Part shown: one piece after another, positions 21,814 to 33,900 of the stretch
How the letters are laid out: every line of letters starts with the position of its first letter
How positions within the stretch are numbered: position 1 is the first letter of the stretch
Source: Blumeriella jaapii
Lineage: Eukaryota > Ascomycota > Leotiomycetes > Helotiales > Drepanopezizaceae
Assembly: GCA_009599575.1 (NCBI GenBank)
Contig: VWND01000067.1
Coordinates: 558,001 to 622,000 of the forward strand
DNA length: 64,000 bases
Reading direction: 5' to 3'
Notes under the pieces: model-generated
The model's database searches: none
What the model saw: the letters and a program-made list of their open reading frames with translations, nothing else
Told to the model about the DNA's origin: nothing
Translations under genes and position numbers: made by a program

Positions 21814-23107
21814 TTAATTAACGCGCTAATACGTCGTACGAGCGAACTCGATCGTTAAAACTTTTTTAAACGCATTTAGCGTTTGCAAATTCTTTTTCGA
21901 GCCGATCAGATTAATTACCGCTTTTTAATTAAAAAACTTCGATTTTCTACGGCTTTCGAAACAGCTGTTTTTATCGTTAAAATAGCTGATTTTTTTCGCA
22001 TTTCGTATCGTTAACCAACTTTTTTACGCTAATCGCATAGCTAACAGCTTAATAACCTTTCGAAAAAAAGCTGTACGAAACGTTATAAAAAAAAACAACG
22101 ATAATAATATTTCGTATATATTTAAACGCGATTTACTATTATATTACGGTCGTTTGATAATATTAAACGTCGATTACTTTCGTTTAGCTTTTATACGAAA
22201 AATGCACGACTAAATTTCCACCGCTTATTTTAGCGCTCGCAAAACTACGCAATTGCTTTCGGACCAATATTATTAACGAAGTATAACAGCTTTCGTAAAA
22301 TAATACTATCGCAATTGCTACGCTTATCGAAAAAGTTTTGTTTTAAAAATAAACGCCCCGGCTTTTTTTAATCTTTTTTTGTTTTTAACCATTTTTAAAA
22401 ACACGTTATAATAAACTTTTGCAATTTTAATAAAAACAAATATAATTACAATAACGTATTTGTAATAATAAATCGCTTTTTTAAGCAAGCTATTTCGATC
22501 TTTTGCTATAAAAATATCGACGTTCGAAGCTTCGCTAAATTATATATATTTTACGTATATAAGTATTTTGGCTTTTTAAAAAGTATTATTAGCGATCGTA
22601 GTTTTTAATATTAATTTATTTTCTGGTTTGAATTAAACAAAATATTCGATACGCAACTAAAGCTTTCGACAGCCGCTTATTTCGAAACCGACGGTCAAAC
22701 CAAAATTTATAATTAATATTTGCAAAAACGCTTTCGACCTTTCGTAAATTTTTATCAAAACGATTAGAACGAATTTTTTTTAATAATAAATTTCGTTTAA
22801 ATAATTCTTTTTCACAAAAGTCTAAATGGCCTTTCACTTTTTAAAATTATATACGATTATACTTTTTATACTAATTAAAATTAAAAGCTCGATACTTTTT
22901 TTTTTTTCAATTTTTTATATAAGCTAAACGCAAACGAAGCTCGTGCGTACGCTCGCCGTTATTACGACGCCTGAAACTTCGCCAAATCGCATTTTTAATA
23001 AGCCTACGATAAAATAAAATAAAATGCGAATAAATTTCGCCGCGCGATCGATTTTAACGTTAGCGACTACGTATAGCTCGATATGCGTTTATTTCCGACC
23101 TTTCGGC
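21814..23107 (+). pseudogene. D2 integrase (N-terminal and core)
   Basis: The frame left at 13594 resumes here with the linker rich in Arg and Thr, then (aligning with D1 at 28529 down to 27300) the HHCC region near 22170-22270 and the catalytic core. The open minus frame 22616-22837 is the antisense shadow of this core. The piece ends at TCGGC (23103-23107), the duplicated target of E1; the integrase C-terminus continues at 35994. Confidence 0.8.
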
Positions 23108-23366
23108 TGTTACGACCCTGGCCTGGCTAGTGGTAGTTGCCAGTGGTATGGTTGCCAGTGGTATGAATGCTGATGGTGTTGGATTAAGGTTTGGGCACGG
23201 ACCACCTCGGCCACTAGGCCTCGCGCTAAGTCACGTGACCCATAAGCGCAATCCATTATATATAAAATTCGCGACCCCGAGCATTTTAACTCGGTGTTTT
23301 TTTTTTAATTTATATACGTACTTTTTAGTTTATATTATCCCGATTATTTTTAAGCTAATTATAATA
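23108..23366 (+). repeat. E1 5' LTR
   Basis: Starts TGTTACGACCCTGG and ends with TATAATA (GTGATA in the partner). It carries a GTCACGTGAC palindrome at 23230-23239, a TATATAAA box near 23258 and, just after it, a CCGAGC...CTCGG hairpin followed by a T run. It is markedly less AT-biased than the adjoining gag. Confidence 0.92.
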
Positions 23367-23399
23367 TAAAAAAAAACTAAACAATTTTCGCTAGAAAGC

Positions 23400-24960
23400 T
23401 TTATATCTACGGTTAAGAATTCGATCTGCTTTTGCAATTCGAATTTTTTTCAGGCCGCCCGTACCGACGTTTATTTATCGATGCTTTAATCAGAACTTTT
23501 TTCTATTAATTTTGTTTTCAAAAAAAGCTAAAGTTTTTTTTTTTTATTAATTCGATTTGCTTTTGCAATTCGAATCGCTTTTTTTTAATATTACAACATT
23601 TTATGCTTTTTTTATAAATCGACGCGGCATTCGAAAACGAACGCAATTCGTACGATTCGGCTTCGAATCAGCATTTCCATTTTTTGCTTTTGCTTTTGGC
23701 GCTTTTTAATTTTTATTCGTTCCAGGCTCGACGACTTTGGTAGCGAGTTTTTATTTTACGATTTTTTTACCGAATTATAGTTATTTGTAGCCGATTTATT
23801 TGCTGGATTTTTTCGTTTTACAATCGAATTTAAAATCGAATTGTACGACGCTAATATCCTAGTATTTTTAAACCGACGAATGTTTTTACGACTATTTAGC
23901 ATATCTGCTAACGCTAAAAGATTTACTGCGGCCTAACAGTTTCAAATCGCTTAAATAATCGCTTAAGCCATCGCCGCCGCTCGCTTTTCAGTTTTCGCTA
24001 ATATCGCCCGCGACGCTTTTTTTTTATTTCGAGCTTCGCGCGCTTTTATCGCAGATTTTTAATTAATTTCCGAATATTACTTTTTCGTTTTCGACCTAAT
24101 TATTCTTCGAATCGAACCATTCAAAATCAAATATTTTCGCTACGCTTTCAGCGATTATTAAAAAAAAATTAAATATAACGTATAAAAAATAAATATAAAA
24201 TTATTTATTAAAAAGTATTTAAAAAATTTTATATAAAGCATAAATCAAGCTAAAGTATATTTTAAATGTACTATTAGAAAAGCAAAAACTATTATTTTAA
24301 AATATTTGAATTCCGAATTTTATAATTAAATCCAATCGGTCCGAAACGTTTTTCGCATTTTTAATCAGCGTTTTTTTGATTACAACCGCGTTTAGTCTGC
24401 TAAATTGCAATATAATAAATTTTATATAAACAACGGTCAGATTTATAATAACTTTCGTTTTTTATTTATCCGTTACGCAATTATTAGCAAAGTTGCTAAA
24501 AACCGTTGATTTAAAAATATATGCGAAAAAGTTATTTTTATTTTCAAATATAATTTCCGAATAAAAAAATACAAAATAAATAGTAATTATATTGTTTTGA
24601 ACGAGTTTTTGGCCGTTGCGAATAAAAAGTTACGCAATATCCGAGCTGAAAAAATGGCTTTTGTTCGTCGCATAAGCTATTTTTTTTTTGCTATAGCTTT
24701 TGCCAATCAGAACTCTAGGCGTACTTCCGGTATTTTCAAAGTTTTATAGCGTTTTACTTTTCCAGCTTTTTTTATTCGCACGGTTTTTTTTTTTCTTAAT
24801 AAAGATTTTTACGAGCGTATAACTGTTATTTCTGCCACCTTCGGTTTTTTTCGCTTGGCTGCGCGTTTTTTTAGCGTTTATTATAACTGCGGCAAACCCG
24901 GCCATTTCGCAAACGTTTATTCCGACGCCAAGTTTAATCGCAAAATCGCCGAAATAATTA
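23400..24960 (+). pseudogene. E1 gag with zinc knuckle
   Basis: The region 24280-24700 translates to a Gag core: FNQRFFDYNRV, SAKLQYNKFYI, and a C-terminal helical part with FLAVANKKLRNIRAEKMAF. The zinc knuckle at 24879-24923 reads YYNCGKPGHFANVY: Cys 2 and His remain, Cys 1 and Cys 3 are Tyr. Upstream (23400-24150) the translation is Asn/Arg/Gln-type and interrupted. The open minus frame 24744-24974 is a shadow. Gag would package element RNA. Confidence 0.72.
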
Positions 24961-25129
24961 TCGACGAAAAGCAAAACGATTTGTTAAAAAATTTTTAAAC
25001 CGTGGCAAAAACTTTTATTATAACAAAAAATTCGATTTATAAAAGAATTAAAAATTTAACCAACGCTTTTTAATAAAAAAGCGATAATTTTTAGTTTTTA
25101 TAAAATTAATACGTAATAAATTATATATT

Positions 25130-25440
25130 AAAATATTTGTATATATCGATAGCGAAGCTAATATTTTCGATGCGATTAAAACTTTTTTAACGTATTAATT
25201 TTTTTAACGTTTCGAAATAAGTTTTATTCGGCTGTATAAATTTATTATACCCACCGGCTATAATAACGAGCCGGGAAAACTTATTTTTTTTGCTATTTTT
25301 TTTTTTTTTACGATTAACCGACGTCGTATAAATTTTCTTTTTTTAATTACAAATCTGGGTTTTATCGACGTTTTTATTAATCGCAAATTTTTATAATACT
25401 ACGATTTAAAATAAGCGTATAGCTAAAAAAAAAACAAAAT
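25130..25440 (+). pseudogene. E1 aspartic protease
   Basis: The translation begins LYIDSEANIFDAIKTF; the expected active-site triad Asp-Ser-Gly is Asp-Ser-Glu. It continues IIPTGYNNEPGK and LITNLGFIDVFINRKFL, the flap and C-terminal strand, and aligns with E2 at 63232-63560. One G-to-A change is enough to explain the lost Gly. Confidence 0.75.
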
Positions 25441-26506
25441 AAAATAGCTATTCGATATGCTTATTATTTTTTATTTTAACGAACAATTGTTCGTCGATTT
25501 TAATTAGCGAACAAAGCTTAAAATATTTAATCGCATATATTAAAAAAATGCAAATAAACGAAACAGCGCAATAAAAGCTTTGTATATTTTTGCCAGTATT
25601 TTTACGACGATCAAAAAAGCTTATTTAAGCTTTGGAACTAATAGATTTTCCACGTTTATACGAAATTTCAAAAGCAGTTTGCACAAAATAAAAAAGTTTT
25701 TTACTGGCAGCTTTGAACCGATTAAGCCGGTTTTTCTAACCGTGCTAATTATCTTTTTTATTTTTAATTGCAATATCAGCTGTATTTCCGCTTTTGCATT
25801 TAGCGTTTTATAAATACGCTACGAAAAGCGAATACGGGCCGCAAAAAAAAAAAGGTTACTATTATTCAGCGATTATACGTTTATTGCTTTTGTGTACGAT
25901 ATAAATAAAAAACGTTTTCGCCGTACGAAAATCGCCGAACTTAAAAAAGTTATATAGCTCGCGACAGTAAAAAGCATTCCCGTCCCCGACGCTTTATAAG
26001 CCAAATATAACAACAACGTGGTTTTTATAAAAAAGCTTTTTTTAGTTTAATACTCGGAATTCGAAAAATTGTTTTATAAGCAAAAAAGCGATAAGCTCGC
26101 TTTCCGCCGCTTCGGTATAAATTATAAAATACATTTTACTACGAAAAATACGCTTTTTATAAAATTATCAAACGCTTTACGGATAAATAGCTTATAAAAA
26201 TTAAAAATTATATTTTCGACAATTTGCATAAAAGTTTTATTAAACTTTTTAATACTTTTTTCGCCGCTTCGATTTTATTTATTAAAAAATCAAACGGCTT
26301 TATGCGCTTATATATCGATTATCGCAAGCTCAACGATTTTATAAAAAAAAATTCTTATTTTTTGCTTTTAATCGACGAAATACTAGCGCGAATTATTAAA
26401 ACTAAAGTATTTACGAAGATTGATATTTAATAAGCATTTAATCGAGTCCGGATATCCGAAGAATTTGAAAAACTAATTAATTTCCGTATCCGATACGGCA
26501 TATATA
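25441..26506 (+). pseudogene. E1 protease-RT linker and RT N-terminal part
   Basis: Roughly 200 codons of linker (25450-26040) align with the E2 open frame at 62626-63222 and have no recognised domain. RT starts with the open frame 26224-26430: SFIKLFNTFFAA, then KKSNGFMRLYIDYRKLND and KVFTKIDI, the fingers blocks of Gypsy RT. The frame proceeds to FRIRYGIY, where D1 is inserted at target ATATA (26502-26506). Confidence 0.85.
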
Positions 26507-26803
26507 TGTGACGATCTAATCAGTCGGAGGGCTGGGAGATCAGTCAACTGGTCGCCGAATTCACATGATATGAAAAACGAGCCTTTGGTTCTGTAACAAA
26601 AATATTCACTTAGAATCAACAACTGCAGAAAACAGAAGTTGCTAAAAGGAAAAGGTCTTATATACATAAATAGTTTTTATAATTAATGGAGAGATCTATC
26701 AGAAGATCAGGGAGCTTGCAGCTATACGTAGTTGCTGGAAAGCTTGCAGCTATACGTAATTGCTGGGGTGATACGAAAGGTGGCAATAGAATGAGTCGTC
26801 ACA
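26507..26803 (-). repeat. D1 3' LTR
   Basis: Begins TGTGACGATC and ends GAGTCGTCACA, an intact terminal inverted repeat. It has two copies of the 28-bp family repeat (about 26711-26766). Confidence 0.93.
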
Positions 26804-27250
26804 CTACCTTCCCGTCCGAAAAAAACGCGCCTTCGAGCTTTTATCCATTGGTACGTCATTATCCAAATAATCGTACGAATCTAAATTTTCGGAATACGCT
26901 TTCAGCCAGTTTATAAGTTTTGCAGAAGAACCAGGGAGCTTTTTATACGCTAAGTGAAAGTCGCGCATTTTCAAAAAAGCATATATAAAATCAGACGCGG
27001 GATACCACGTGAGATTTTTATTTAAGTTTATTTAAAAAGCTTTGTACTAAAGGGTTTTCGCTGCATTCGATAGGCGATTAATTTTTCGATTTCGTATTTA
27101 AGCTCGCTAATTATATTAATAGGTTCAGGGGCTAGATTAATCTGATTTAAAAGCGCGTCGTCAGCTGTTTTACGCAGTCGATTAGCGTAAAAAACTGGGT
27201 GTACGTTTATAATATTAAAAAGGTTTAGTTTAAAAGCGTTGTCGAAAATT
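26804..27250 (-). pseudogene. D1 Pol C-terminal chromodomain
   Basis: The minus strand carries a chromodomain: a KLIACR-like start, the aromatic strand LTWYPASDFIYAFLK, then RDFHLAYKKLPG and LINWLKAY, followed by an acidic tail (LDSYDYLDNDVP). In chromoviruses this domain follows integrase and is thought to guide insertion toward heterochromatin marks, which fits the self-nesting seen here. The Trp of the strand is retained; upstream, stops replace Gln and Trp. Pol ends a few bases before the polypurine tract. Confidence 0.82.
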
Positions 27251-28529
27251 TTGGCTATAATTTTAAAAAAGCCGTTTGTAGAATTGTCGAGCTTGCGGAA
27301 AGGCCGGAAGGTCGGAAATAAACGTATATCGAGCTATACGTAATCGCTAACGTTAAAATCGATCGCGCGGCGAAACTTATTCGCATTTTTTTTCATTTTT
27401 TCGTAGGCTTATTAGAAATGCGATTTAGCGAGGTTCCAGGCGTCGTAATAGCGGCGAGCGTACGCACGAGCTTCGTTTGCGTTTAGCTTATATAAAAGAT
27501 TGAAAAAAAGGAAAGTATCGAGCTTTCAGTTTCAATTAATATAGAAAATATAACCGTATACAATTTCAAAAGATAAAAGGCCATTTAGATTTTCGTAAAA
27601 AAAGATTATTTGAACGAAATCTATTATTAAAAAAAATTCGCTCTAATCGTTTTGATAGAAATTTACGAAAGGTCGAAAGCGTTTTTGCAAATATTAGTTA
27701 TAAATTTCGGTTTGACCGTCGGTTTCAGAATGAGCGGCTGTCGAAAGCTTTAGTTGCGTATCGAATATTTTATTTAATTCAAACCAGAAGGTAAACTAAT
27801 ACTAAAGGTTACGATCGTTAATAATACTTTTTAAAAGGCCAAAATACTTGTATACGTGAAATATATACAATTTGGCGAAGCTTCGAGCGTCGATATTCTT
27901 ATAGCAAAAAATCGAAATAGCTTGCTTAGAAAAGCGATCTATTATTACGAACACGTTGTCGTAACCGTGTTTGTTTTTGTTAAAGCTGCAAAAATCTATT
28001 ATAACGTGCTTCTAAAAGTGGTTAAAAACAGAAAAAGCTAAAAAAGGCCGGGGCGCTTATTTTTTGAAACAAAACTTTTTCGATAAGCGTAGCAGTTGCG
28101 ATAGTATTATTTTACAAAAGCTGTTATACCTCGCTAATAATATTGGTTCGAAAGCAATTGCGTAGTTTTGCGAGCGCTGGGATGAGCGGTGGAAATCTGA
28201 TCGTATATTTTTCGTATAAAGGCCAAACGAAAATAATCGACGTCTGGTATTATCAGGCGATCGTAATATAACAACAGATCGCGTTCAAATATATACGAAG
28301 TGTTATTGGCGTCGTTTTCTCTCGTAGCGTTTCGTACAGCTTCTTTTCGAAGGGCTATCAAGCTGCTAGCTGTGCGATTAGCGTGGAAAAGCTGGTCAAC
28401 AACACGAAGTGCGAGTGAAAAATCAGTTATTTCAACGATAAAAACAGCTGTTTCGAAAGCCGTAGAAAATCGAAGTTTTTTAGTTAAAAAGCGGTAATTA
28501 ATCTGATCGGCTCGAAAAAGGGTTTGCAA
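27251..28529 (-). pseudogene. D1 integrase
   Basis: The open frame 28134-28529 covers the end of RNase H, a linker and the HHCC zinc region (FIRKIYDQISTAHPSARKT). After a frame change the core reads IIDFCSFNKNKHGYDNVF, IINDRNL and ETDGQTEI, giving the first and second Asp regions of the DDE triad. Family: Ty3/Gypsy integrase, which inserts element cDNA. The plus-strand frames 28300-28497 and 28524-28748 are shadows. Confidence 0.83.
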
Positions 28530-28532
28530 GCG

Positions 28533-30060
28533 CTAAATGCGTTTAAGGCTATTTTGGCGGTCGAGTTCGCTCGTACGACGTGTCAGTGCGTTAGCCAGAG
28601 GATTATGTTTATTTGGTTTATATATAATAAGAAAATTATAATCGGCGAAAAGCTCGGCCCAGCGTATTTGTCGAGCGTTCAAAAGTTTAAAAGTTATAAA
28701 ATATTCCAAAGCCTTATAATTAATAATTATTTTGATTTGATAAACTGAACTAATCAATTTAATACGAAAATTGCTTAGAAATCTTACGATTACGAACATT
28801 TTTTTATCGTATACGACGTAGTTCAGCTTTGCGAAAGCTATAGTTTTGCTAAAATAAGCGACTGGAAGCCAGTCGTCGCTATGAAATTGCGAAAGCATAA
28901 AAGCCATTACGCCGTCGGAAGCGTCAATTTCCAATATGCAAAAAAAGTCTTGCCTGTAATATTATAAAATTAATATAATAATAAAAGCTAATATAAAAAA
29001 GTCGAAACTTTTCTGATATTCAGAAATGAAATTGAAAAGAACGTTAGCTTTAATCAAATAAATCAAAAGCTTTGCAATTATACCGTAGTTTCGAATAAAA
29101 CGTCGGTAAAAATTACAAAAACCAAAAAAGCTTTGTACATTTTTTACAATAGTAGAAGGTTTTTAATGGACGACTACGGAAACCTTTTCTGGGTTTACCT
29201 CTAAGCTTTTAATAAAAATAATAAAGCCTAGATAACGGATCCGAATAACGTTAAATTCAGACTTCCGAATATCGGCCTGTAATTCAGCGTTAGCGAGCTT
29301 TTAAAGCATTTTGCGAACGTATATAATATATTTCAAAAAGTCGGACGAATAAATAAAAATATTATTCAGATATATAATGCAAAAATCGTTTAAATAATCG
29401 AAGAAAACGTCGTTTATATAACGTTAATAAATTGCGGATTTATTAATAAAGCCAAAAGATAGCACTTTGCACTTATAAACGCCGTAACGCGTACGAAACG
29501 TCGTTAGTTTTTTACTGGCGGGATTTATTCGAATTCTGTAAAAAGCTTAACGAATATCGAATTTCGTAAAAATTCGCGCTTCCGAGAAACGAACAAAAAT
29601 CTTATCGATAAAAAAAAAAAAATAGCGATTTTTACGAATAATATTATTAAAAGCTCGATAATCGATATAAAAACGCAATAAACCGTCGGGTTTTTTGGCG
29701 AAAAGCATTAAAACAGCGAAAAAAGCGGTGAAAAGTTCGATAAAGCTTTTGTTAAAATTATTTTACAAATAGATCTTAACAATTTCGAATTCCGGAATCG
29801 ATATTTTGTATAAAAAAGTGTATTTTAGCTTTTTTTTATTTATAATAAGCTCGATTTTATAGTCGTAAGGCCGGTAAAAGGTTAGCTCGTTACTGACGGC
29901 CTTAAAAAACACGTATTCGAAGTTTTTGTATTCCGAAGAAAAAAATTCGAAAAAAGATTTATTCGAAGTTAATTCTGCTAAGCTAATTGAAAAAGTCGAA
30001 ATCGATATTTCGTTGGTTCTGAAACGTTCGAAAAACTATAAAATTAAATTTTAAAAAAAA
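28533..30060 (-). pseudogene. D1 reverse transcriptase and RNase H
   Basis: RNase H is a clean open frame at 28533-28934: IDASDGVMAFMLSQF (first Asp present), YFSKTIAFAKLNYVVYDKK, and LNARQIRWAELFADYNF with RWAE as in the family. RT lies upstream to about 30060; its active box reads YLNN near 29380. The RT has several stops although RNase H has none. Together they would copy element RNA and remove it. Confidence 0.88.
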
Positions 30061-30880
30061 TGTTGTACGTAAGGTCGTCTAGTATTCTGTCGATCTCGTA
30101 CAAAAAGATTAAAAACATTTCAACTGCTTTTTTTCTGAAAATCAGCTTAAAAGCGTATATAATAATTTGGCAAATGAAAATTAAGTAAGCAGTAAATTAA
30201 AGAACTCGTTTTCGAACTGATCGTTTAAAAAATTCAAAAAATTGCTTGTCTAAACTATCGATTATATTAAGCTAAAAGGCCATCGCGGCGAGGGCTTTTC
30301 TTCGGTTTTTGATGTAACTGTTTTTCGTAGAACGAAAAAGCTGTTCTAACGAAAAAAGAAGAAAAAGAAAAGAAATAATAAAAGGGGAATCGGCAGCCTA
30401 GGAAAATGATGGTGTAATTTCTTATATTATTCTATTGGCGTCGCCATCGAAATTAGCACCGCGAGTGAAATTCGACCTTTTCGCGCTTCGCACAGCGTCG
30501 TAAGTCTGCCACAATTAGTTAAGGTTTTTGTCACGTTTTACAGCGTCGTTTTAATAGCTAGATTAAATTTTTCGGAAGTGCAAATAAAAAACTTTAATAT
30601 AACGAGCGTAAAAGGCTGTGGGGGGGTAAAACTTCGGCTAATAAAACTTGCGTTTATTACAGTCTAATAAAACTTAGTGTTCGGCCAACCAAGCTCTTTT
30701 TAAAATCATATTATAATTTCCGAGGTTAATAATCAAAAAAAAAATAAACGATTGTATTCGATTGTTAATAATAAAATTGAAAAGCGTAAAATATGTAATT
30801 GAATAGCTACGAGCTTTATTATACTTTTTTACAAGAAAAAAAGCCGGAAAAAATTAAATCAAAAGTTTTAAAAAAAAAAA
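30061..30880 (-). other. D1 spacer between protease and RT
   Basis: About 800 bp with no recognised domain, equivalent to 11340-12060 in D2 and 57460-58180 in D4. At ~30345-30370 an A/G-rich run stands where the other copies have a pure A or T homopolymer. A C-rich tract (TGGGGGGGTAAAAC at ~30620) survives here. Confidence 0.5.
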
Positions 30881-32600
30881 AAAAAACTTAATTAGCGCCG
30901 AATCGATTAACGCATAACCGTTCGCTTTAAAATCGGCGAGCGCTTTCACTTTGTACGAAAAGTTATTTTTAGTAAATATAACGGGAATTATCAATAAATC
31001 GCTATTAAAAAGCTTTCGAACGTCAAAATAACATATATCGCGTAATACGCTTAAAAAAAAGGCTTTGCTTAAGCCTGGGCGTTTTTCCGACTGGCGAAAA
31101 AACTTTTAATTTCCTCGTATGCGTTTTAAAAGTCGTTTGAAAAAGGATTTTCGTTTTCATTATTATTATTAAAAAGCGAATTTTCGGCCGGTTCGATCTC
31201 GTTTACATTTATCAGCCTGAAAGAGCCTTTGGGTAAAACCGAAGGTCGGCCCGTAAAAAGTCGTGTAAATTGGCCTTTTTAAATTTTTTAATATAAAATA
31301 AAAAACGAGCGTTATCGTTAGTCCGATCGAAGGTAGAACGCCAAAAGGGGCGTTTTGGCGTAAAAAAAAAGAAAAAGCAGCAAAAGACTAAAAAAAAGCT
31401 TATAAAGTATTAGAACGATTCTCGTACGTACGATTTGACTTATAATACGCTTTGGTTGAGAATCTACCATTTTGATAAATAGTAGACTTAATTAAAAAGC
31501 GATTCGCGTATAAAATTCGTTTAGCTAATTGATTTTGTTTTTTTTAGCGGACGGCGGTAAACTAATTTTTAAAAGTCGTTGTACGCGCTTATTCTAAATG
31601 CAGCTTTTCTCGTAAACGCTTTAGTATTTTGTTTCGGAGGACGTTCCGAAGCTGTTTGTCGGTTCGTATTTAAGCGTTCGCTGCGAAAATGGAAAATCGC
31701 AAATAAAAGCGCCAAAAGTCGTCGTGCGTACTTATTATAAGCATTTTAAACTTATTTTCCGCCCTCTGAACGTTTAAAAAATCGGCCAGGAAATCGGCGA
31801 CCTTTTTTACTAATTCTTCGGAAAGTATAAAATCGGAACGGTTCAAAATACGCGGAATTAAAAACTTTTTTGCTACGCTTTCGGTCTGATCGAATATATA
31901 ATTTTTGCGAAATCGATCGCTAGCGAAATAGTCGTAGTAAAATTCGAAATTATCGAAAACTTTAGTTTCCCAATAGCGTGCTTTGTAATCTTTACTATTA
32001 TTTAACTTAAATTTAAAGTTCGAAACGCGCTTTATACGAGCTAATCGAAAATCAGCAGATAAATAAGAATTATAACGTTTAAAAAGCGCGCTAAAGTTTT
32101 GGCCGTTATAAGAAAATCCAAAAAAAGTTCGCGAAAAGCGTGGAAGTTGGTTTGCAACGCCTGTTGGTTAAAATAAAACGTTGCGAAAAAAAGCAGCAGA
32201 TTCGCGACTAACAAAAGCACGTTCGATAGATTTTACCAAACGTTTTAATTAAAAAATCTGTCGCAATCGCATAACCTCTAAAAATTATCGTTCACGCTCT
32301 TGCGCTTCTTTTAATTGATTTTACAAAAATCTCAATTAAACGCTTTTAGCGCTAGGCTAAAAAATAGCAAGCGAAATGATTGGCGCTCTGCTTTTTCCTT
32401 TGTTTTTTTTTCTTCGGGAGGAGGACTGTTTTTTAAAAAAAAAAAGCTTCTGGAGAAGGCTGCTTTTTCGCTAATTAAAAAAAAGAGAAAGGTTAAAGTG
32501 TAGTAGCAGAAGCTGAAAAGCTCTGCTGAAAAAAAAATCGTTAAACAAAAGCTATTTTTCGCAAAATGCGAAAATAAGCCTTTTTACGACCGGTCGATCA
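30881..32600 (-). pseudogene. D1 gag and protease
   Basis: Protease: minus-strand 30889-31010 reads YKVKALADFKANGYALIDS, with the Asp kept but Ser and Gly of the triad changed to Phe and Lys. Gag lies upstream, from ~31080 to ~32600, co-linear with the D2 and D4 gag regions and lacking a visible CCHC knuckle. The plus-strand open frame 32315-32503 is a shadow of the gag N-terminus. Confidence 0.68.
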
Positions 32601-32678
32601 CCTTGGTATAACCCGTAAAAAATTCGAAAAAAAAAATAGTTTACGCCGTCGCCAGCGTAAAAAAAAAGTTGTTAATAA

Positions 32679-32975
32679 TATAACGATTTAATTAGTCGGA
32701 AGGCTGGGAAATCAATCAATTGGTCGCCGAATTCATATAATATAAAAAACGAGCTTTTGGTTTTGTAACAAAAATATTCATTTAAAATCAACAACTGCAA
32801 AAGGCAGAAGTTGCTAAAAGAAAAAGGCCTTATATACATAAATAATCTTTACAATTGATAGAAAGACCCATCAGGAGACCAGGGAGCTTGCAGCTATACG
32901 TAGTTGCTGGGGAGCTTGCAGCTATACGTAGTTGCTGGGGTGACACGAGAGGTGGCAACAGAGTGAGTCGTCATA
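32679..32975 (-). repeat. D1 5' LTR
   Basis: Same length as 26507-26803, with two 28-bp repeats at about 32883-32938. Both ends are RIP-changed (TATAACG and CGTCATA instead of TGTGACG and CGTCACA). A TATATAAG box reads leftward near 32830. Confidence 0.93.
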
Positions 32976-33900
32976 ATATAAGTATAAAATTTTTTCGTTC
33001 GGCTTTATTAATAGGCCCGTTATATTTTAACGTTTTATTAATAATATTTTTATAAAGCATTTAAATAATTTCTGCTCGGCGTATTTTAACGATATTTTTA
33101 TTTATTTCGCGAATAATTTAAAATATAAAATTTATATTAAAAAGATTTTATCGATTCTGAAAAAACACGGCTTAGAAGCTGATATTAAAAAATGCGAATT
33201 TAATATTACGAAAACCAAATTTTTAAATTTCGTTATTAATATTTAAAATATTAAAATAAATCCGAAAAAAATCGCTATTATTAAAAATTAGTAATATGCA
33301 ACGAATATGCGAAGCGTGCAAAGCTTTTTGGGCTTTTGCAATTTTTATAAACGTTTTATAGCCGGCTACAGCCGTATTTGCCGCTTTTTTATTGTTTTCA
33401 TAAGCAAAGACGTTTTTTTCGTATTCGAGAAAAAGCAGAAAAACGTATAGGAAGCATTGCGTAAAGCTTTGCTAAATGCTTTTATTTTGTGTTATTACGA
33501 CCTTTATAAGCAAACGCGCCTGAAAACCGACTTTTTTAATAAGATAATAGCTAGCGTATTATCGCAATTGCAAAAAAATAACTTTTATTATCCGGTCGGT
33601 TTTTTTTCTAAAATTATAATCGACGCCGAGCTTAATTATCCGATTTACGACAAAAAGCTTTTCGCTATTTTTCGTTTTTTTAAAAATTATAAGCCGAAGC
33701 TGTTAAGCGCTTAAAAAAACGTATATATATACATCGATTATCGCGCTTTAAAATATTTTATAATAATTAAAAACTTTTCGGCCCGATAAGCCCGATAAGC
33801 CGAGTTTTTCGCCGATTTTTATTTTACAATTATATATCGGTCGGAAATTATTAATACGCTCGCTGATACTTTTTTTCGCAAAAACTAAAATATTTTTTTA
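32976..33900 (+). pseudogene. E1 RT palm and RNase H
   Basis: RT resumes after D1 with KYKI-LPFGFTNRP-like sequence, then FCSAYFNDIFIYFANNLK (catalytic YFDD changed to YFND, 33082-33093) and KKCEFNITKTKFL. RNase H is open at 33457-33714: TDFFNKIIASVLSQL, then FFSKIIIDAELNYPIYDKK and LFAIFRFFKNY. The first RNase H Asp is present. Confidence 0.86.

Larger units (their letters stand above)
26507..32975 (-). mobile_element. Gypsy chromovirus D1, complete, youngest-looking D copy
   Basis: Two 297-bp LTRs (26507-26803, 32679-32975) are flanked by ATATA at 26502-26506 and 32976-32980. On the minus strand: gag, protease, RT, RNase H, integrase, chromodomain. A polypurine GGACGGGAAGGTAG abuts the 3' LTR at 26803. 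It interrupts the RT of E1 between the codons of YGIY and KYKIL. RNase H and the integrase zinc region each form an uninterrupted reading frame of over 130 codons, so this copy is less RIP-damaged than D2 or D3. Confidence 0.94.
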
